Below, piece after piece: positions 61,658 through 64,000 of a stretch of DNA of 64,000 nt (positions are counted from its first letter, which is position 1; each line of letters opens with the position of its first letter). The stretch covers positions 1-64,000 of the forward strand of contig JAFUOD010000009.1 in the NCBI GenBank assembly GCA_017472735.1, read 5' to 3'. A program made the translations under genes and the position numbers. Source of the stretch: Oscillospiraceae bacterium. Its GTDB lineage: Bacteria; Bacillota; Clostridia; Oscillospirales; Ruminococcaceae. Below the pieces are notes generated by a model, which had not been told where the DNA came from, did no database searches, and worked only from the letters and a program-made list of their open reading frames with translations.

Positions 61658-63163
61658 GTGAAACTTATTAATACTGAAAAATCGTCAACTAAAATTATAG
61701 TGCTGATAATGTTAATAGCAATTCTCATATTCACATTGTTATGTGTTTTCACGCCTGACAATTTGGACGGCGCGGAGAGACTTTGTCCATATCCCACATA
61801 TGAAGAATTCCTATCAGCTAATAAGGACAAGTCTCACCTTATATGGTATATGAACTGCCGCATGGACGAGACTGTGCCTCTTAATGTAATCAACGAATAT
61901 CTTGATTCATTGGGCAAGGAATATGCAGTATACATAAAGGGATATAAGGAAACAGAGGAGATGTTGCCAATACTTCTGTCAGATATTGAAGCAGACGGAC
62001 AGGTAGACATAATCTCTACTGCTGTAGTGGATATATATAAAGAAGGCTTTACATCGGCATATCATCATTATTCTTATGAAGGTTACTTCCTGCCCATTTC
62101 AGACTACTTAGAGAACACTGAGACTGGAAGAAATTTATATAACCTAATGCCTAATGGCTATTGGCAGTCTCTTGATGTGAACGGGGAGATTTATGGCCTA
62201 ACCTCTCACGGAGTAAAGGGTTATGGCTTTGGTTATGCTGTTAACAAGAAACTTGCTGATAAATATGGTTATGACCCTCACAAGTCCATATACGAACAAA
62301 TCGACATTATTGAAAAAGTGCAAGAAGATATGAGGGACGAACTTCGTCAGGGCGAAAGCTATACGGCGTGCACTCTATGGGCGGATTTGGCATATCCTGA
62401 GTATCAGCCGAATCCCGTATGCTGCTTATTCGGAGCTTATTACGACGAGGATTCTGATTCTATAAAGCGTATCACCGAAGATGAGGAATGGCTTGAACAG
62501 GTGCGACTTGTAAACACTCTTTCGCAGCAGGTTGGAATAGGTATCCAAAGTGACAATCCGCAGCGATTGGAAAGCTTTGTTACCATAACTACATGTGAAG
62601 GTTATAGCATTCCAGAATGGGGCAGTGTTGGAACGTATGGCAGAGAAACACCTGAAGCGTACCTATTCTTTGAAGATGCCGGTTATACATCGGTGTTAAC
62701 TGCAACAGGAATTTACTCTGGCAGTAAAAATGCGGATATGGCTTTTGACTTTTTGGCGACAGCCAAGTCAGATGAGTATCTGAACAGACTTATCAGCTTT
62801 GGCGAGATTCCTCCAAACGAAGATGGCACCATGCCGATAGAAGCACTGGGTTATCGTGCATTAAACTTTCCGAATAAGTTGATTGCTTGTCCTATGGTGT
62901 ATGAAGGTGCGGGATACCGCGAGTGGTACCGTGATGCGCTATCCGGAGAACTTCCGAAATATTGGGGCTTTGCATTTGACATAAGGCCTGTAATTGAGGA
63001 ACACAAAGCTATTATTCCACGGTTCTTTGGTTTTAGTTTCAGACAAGATGTTTCTTATGATGAACTGATAGCAAGACTTGATGAACGCTTAACCGAAGCG
63101 GGAATTGACAGAATAATTGAAGAAGCCAACCGACAGTATAATGAGTGGAAAAACAAAAATTGA
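61658..63163 (+). CDS. Exported solute-binding-protein-like protein
   Basis: 501 residues from GTG at 61658 (AGAGGAAC upstream). An N-terminal membrane segment (KIIVLIMLIAILIFTLLCVF) with no consensus lipobox anchors or exports it. The body follows family-1 extracellular solute-binding proteins with a DUF3502-like end: SHLIWYMNCRMDETVPLNVINEYLDSLGKEYAVYI, QSLDVNGEIYGLTSHGVKGYGFGYAVNKKLADKYGYD, SGSKNADMAFDFLATAKSDEYLNRLISFG. No permease genes are seen beside it, so transport is doubtful; it may bind a peptide or sugar for sensing. GC content is higher than in the previous operon. Confidence 0.7.
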   Translation: MKLINTEKSSTKIIVLIMLIAILIFTLLCVFTPDNLDGAERLCPYPTYEEFLSANKDKSHLIWYMNCRMDETVPLNVINEYLDSLGKEYAVYIKGYKETEEMLPILLSDIEADGQVDIISTAVVDIYKEGFTSAYHHYSYEGYFLPISDYLENTETGRNLYNLMPNGYWQSLDVNGEIYGLTSHGVKGYGFGYAVNKKLADKYGYDPHKSIYEQIDIIEKVQEDMRDELRQGESYTACTLWADLAYPEYQPNPVCCLFGAYYDEDSDSIKRITEDEEWLEQVRLVNTLSQQVGIGIQSDNPQRLESFVTITTCEGYSIPEWGSVGTYGRETPEAYLFFEDAGYTSVLTATGIYSGSKNADMAFDFLATAKSDEYLNRLISFGEIPPNEDGTMPIEALGYRALNFPNKLIACPMVYEGAGYREWYRDALSGELPKYWGFAFDIRPVIEEHKAIIPRFFGFSFRQDVSYDELIARLDERLTEAGIDRIIEEANRQYNEWKNKN

Positions 63164-63176
63164 AAGGAAAAATGAA

Positions 63177-63569
63177 ATGTCAATATTAACTAAAATTATT
63201 GCTTTAACATTATGTATATCAACCATCGTTGCACCATACTCAACCATTGCGCGTTCTGAGCCATTTAATGCGGGTAGCGGTACTGCTACTGCAAGACTTT
63301 ATGGCGCAAAGTATGATGTAAGTGTAAGTGCTGAAACGCTTGGACCTACACCTTGTTATGCCAAGGCGGATGTATGCGGCACATACATGGGAGCAAGTGG
63401 GCATATGATGTGGGCATATGGTTATGGTAGCCTAAACAATAATGGTAACAGTTTTGCCACTGCTCAGTTTTCAAATTGTGCTAGTTGTTATTGGGTGGGG
63501 GTCGAAGGTGACCACACGGTAATTAAGGACGGAGTCACATACACACATCAAACAAGCCAACCTCTATAA
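63177..63569 (+). CDS. Small secreted protein of unknown type (candidate bacteriocin or pheromone-like)
   Basis: 130 residues from ATG at 63177 (GAAAGGAAA upstream), 13 bases after the previous stop. Signal peptide MSILTKIIALTLCISTIVAPYSTIARSE. The mature ~100 residues are Gly/Ser/Tyr-rich with four cysteines (PCYAKADVC and NCASC), as expected for a small disulfide-bonded beta protein. It is faintly reminiscent of lactococcin-972-type bacteriocins in size and composition, but no family motif is present. A 13-bp terminator follows. Confidence 0.65.
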   Translation: MSILTKIIALTLCISTIVAPYSTIARSEPFNAGSGTATARLYGAKYDVSVSAETLGPTPCYAKADVCGTYMGASGHMMWAYGYGSLNNNGNSFATAQFSNCASCYWVGVEGDHTVIKDGVTYTHQTSQPL

Positions 63570-63575
63570 TTACGT

Positions 63576-63610
63576 TAGCATACCCATGACAAATCGGCAT
63601 GGGTATGCTA
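63576..63610 (+). terminator. Terminator after the small secreted protein gene
   Basis: TAGCATACCCATG pairs with CATGGGTATGCTA (9-nt loop), then TGAATTTTTGG. The next gene starts 22 bases later, so some read-through is likely. Confidence 0.75.
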
Positions 63611-63632
63611 TGAATTTTTGGTAAACATATAT

Positions 63633-64000
63633 ATGAAAATTATTATACTTATTGTTTTCTTGATGTTGCTTTTAAGTTCATGCGGCAGCATTAATATCCA
63701 AAAAGAGGATTACCACATTTTCGATTATAACAATCAGACTAACTTTTACTATAACAACGGAGAGATGTATGCGGATAACATCGGTAGACTAAGCTATATA
63801 GATTTTGATAGTATGAACACGACATATATCTGTCCTAAGCCCAACTGCCCTCATACGGATAGTGAAATCTGTTCATCATATGGCATGAGCATTCTTACTA
63901 TTGCTATAGATGACAGGATATACTACTTCAACCCAAATCCCCATTATGACAGGAATGGCGAGTTTATCGAAGAAACCGAGGTGTACTCTGCCAGCATTGA
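63633..64000 (+). CDS. Lipoprotein with Cys-rich motif (3' end outside window)
   Basis: The frame from ATG at 63633 is open to the window edge (122 codons). Signal peptide MKIIILIVFLMLLLSSC with lipobox LLSSC. The mature part has NGEMYADNIGRLSYIDFDSMNTTYICPKPNCPHTDSEICSSYGMSI, a Cys/His motif I have seen in gut-Firmicute lipoproteins with propeller-like repeats (DDRIYYFNPNP also fits). It is possibly an immunity, sensor or transport-associated lipoprotein of the 61658 operon. Weak ribosome site. Confidence 0.7.
   Translation, partial: MKIIILIVFLMLLLSSCGSINIQKEDYHIFDYNNQTNFYYNNGEMYADNIGRLSYIDFDSMNTTYICPKPNCPHTDSEICSSYGMSILTIAIDDRIYYFNPNPHYDRNGEFIEETEVYSASI

Overview
The window reads as a chromosome segment of an anaerobic, probably gut-dwelling, spore-forming Clostridium-class Firmicute of the Ruminococcaceae/Oscillospiraceae kind. 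This rests on a type I dockerin and a cohesin-like surface protein, plant and host glycan hydrolases (GH5, GH30, GH95, CE1-like esterases), an anaerobe's oxygen-defence set (FprA flavoprotein, desulfoferrodoxin, rubredoxin), strong AGGAGG ribosome sites, and the 3' end of a spore-coat manganese-catalase gene. No gene was matched against a database; all calls are from reading the sequence.

Layout. 1-14.7 kb (minus): two giant secreted proteins built from InlB-type repeats. One is cut by the window edge and sits behind a small membrane protein and an Lgt-like enzyme. The other carries a phosphodiester-glycosidase domain, cell-wall-binding repeats, about 16 InlB repeats and a C-terminal dockerin. 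15-21.1 kb (minus): polysaccharide export and assembly operon (flippase, polymerase/ligase, three glycosyltransferases). 21.3-30.2 kb: assorted chromosomal genes (cyclase-family hydrolase, CBS protein, DegV, thioesterase, GH5 lipoprotein, frameshifted GH30, LiaF-like and DUF4097-like envelope proteins, methyltransferase, Crp/Fnr regulator). 30.3-33.7 kb: redox stress genes and a ZIP transporter. 33.7-40 kb: a decayed lipoprotein gene, XRE regulator, PnuC with an attenuator-like leader, tRNA-Pro, free-methionine-sulfoxide reductase, lipoprotein, SPFH protein and the cohesin-like protein. 40-46.6 kb: AraC regulator, GH95 and two duplicated CE1-like lipoprotein esterases. 46.8-49.2 kb: phosphoglycosyl transferase, GT2 and LicD.

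At about 49.43 kb a large serine recombinase gene abuts the truncated 3' part of a CotJC/manganese-catalase gene. This looks like the left end of an integrated element, and the right end is not visible. The element encodes a small ORF, a 430-bp structured region with no gene, a small helix-turn-helix protein and a sigma factor. Next comes a complete agr-type quorum-sensing circuit: AgrD and AgrB on the minus strand, then an XRE regulator, a LytTR response regulator and a GHKL kinase on the plus strand.

The most interesting system is the regulon this circuit seems to control. Two promoters, before 57781 and before 61658, share a pair of direct repeats that fit the LytTR-regulator consensus with exactly 21-bp spacing and exactly 40 bp upstream of a TTGACT -35 box. 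The agrDB promoter has a weaker version at the same offset. The first controlled operon encodes a nucleoside-phosphorylase-fold protein translationally coupled to a large P-loop NTPase, an architecture like immune effectors that cleave ATP or other nucleotides. The second encodes a solute-binding-protein-like exported protein, a small secreted protein of unknown type and a lipoprotein that runs off the window. I propose a quorum-controlled, mobile-element-borne defence or competition module.
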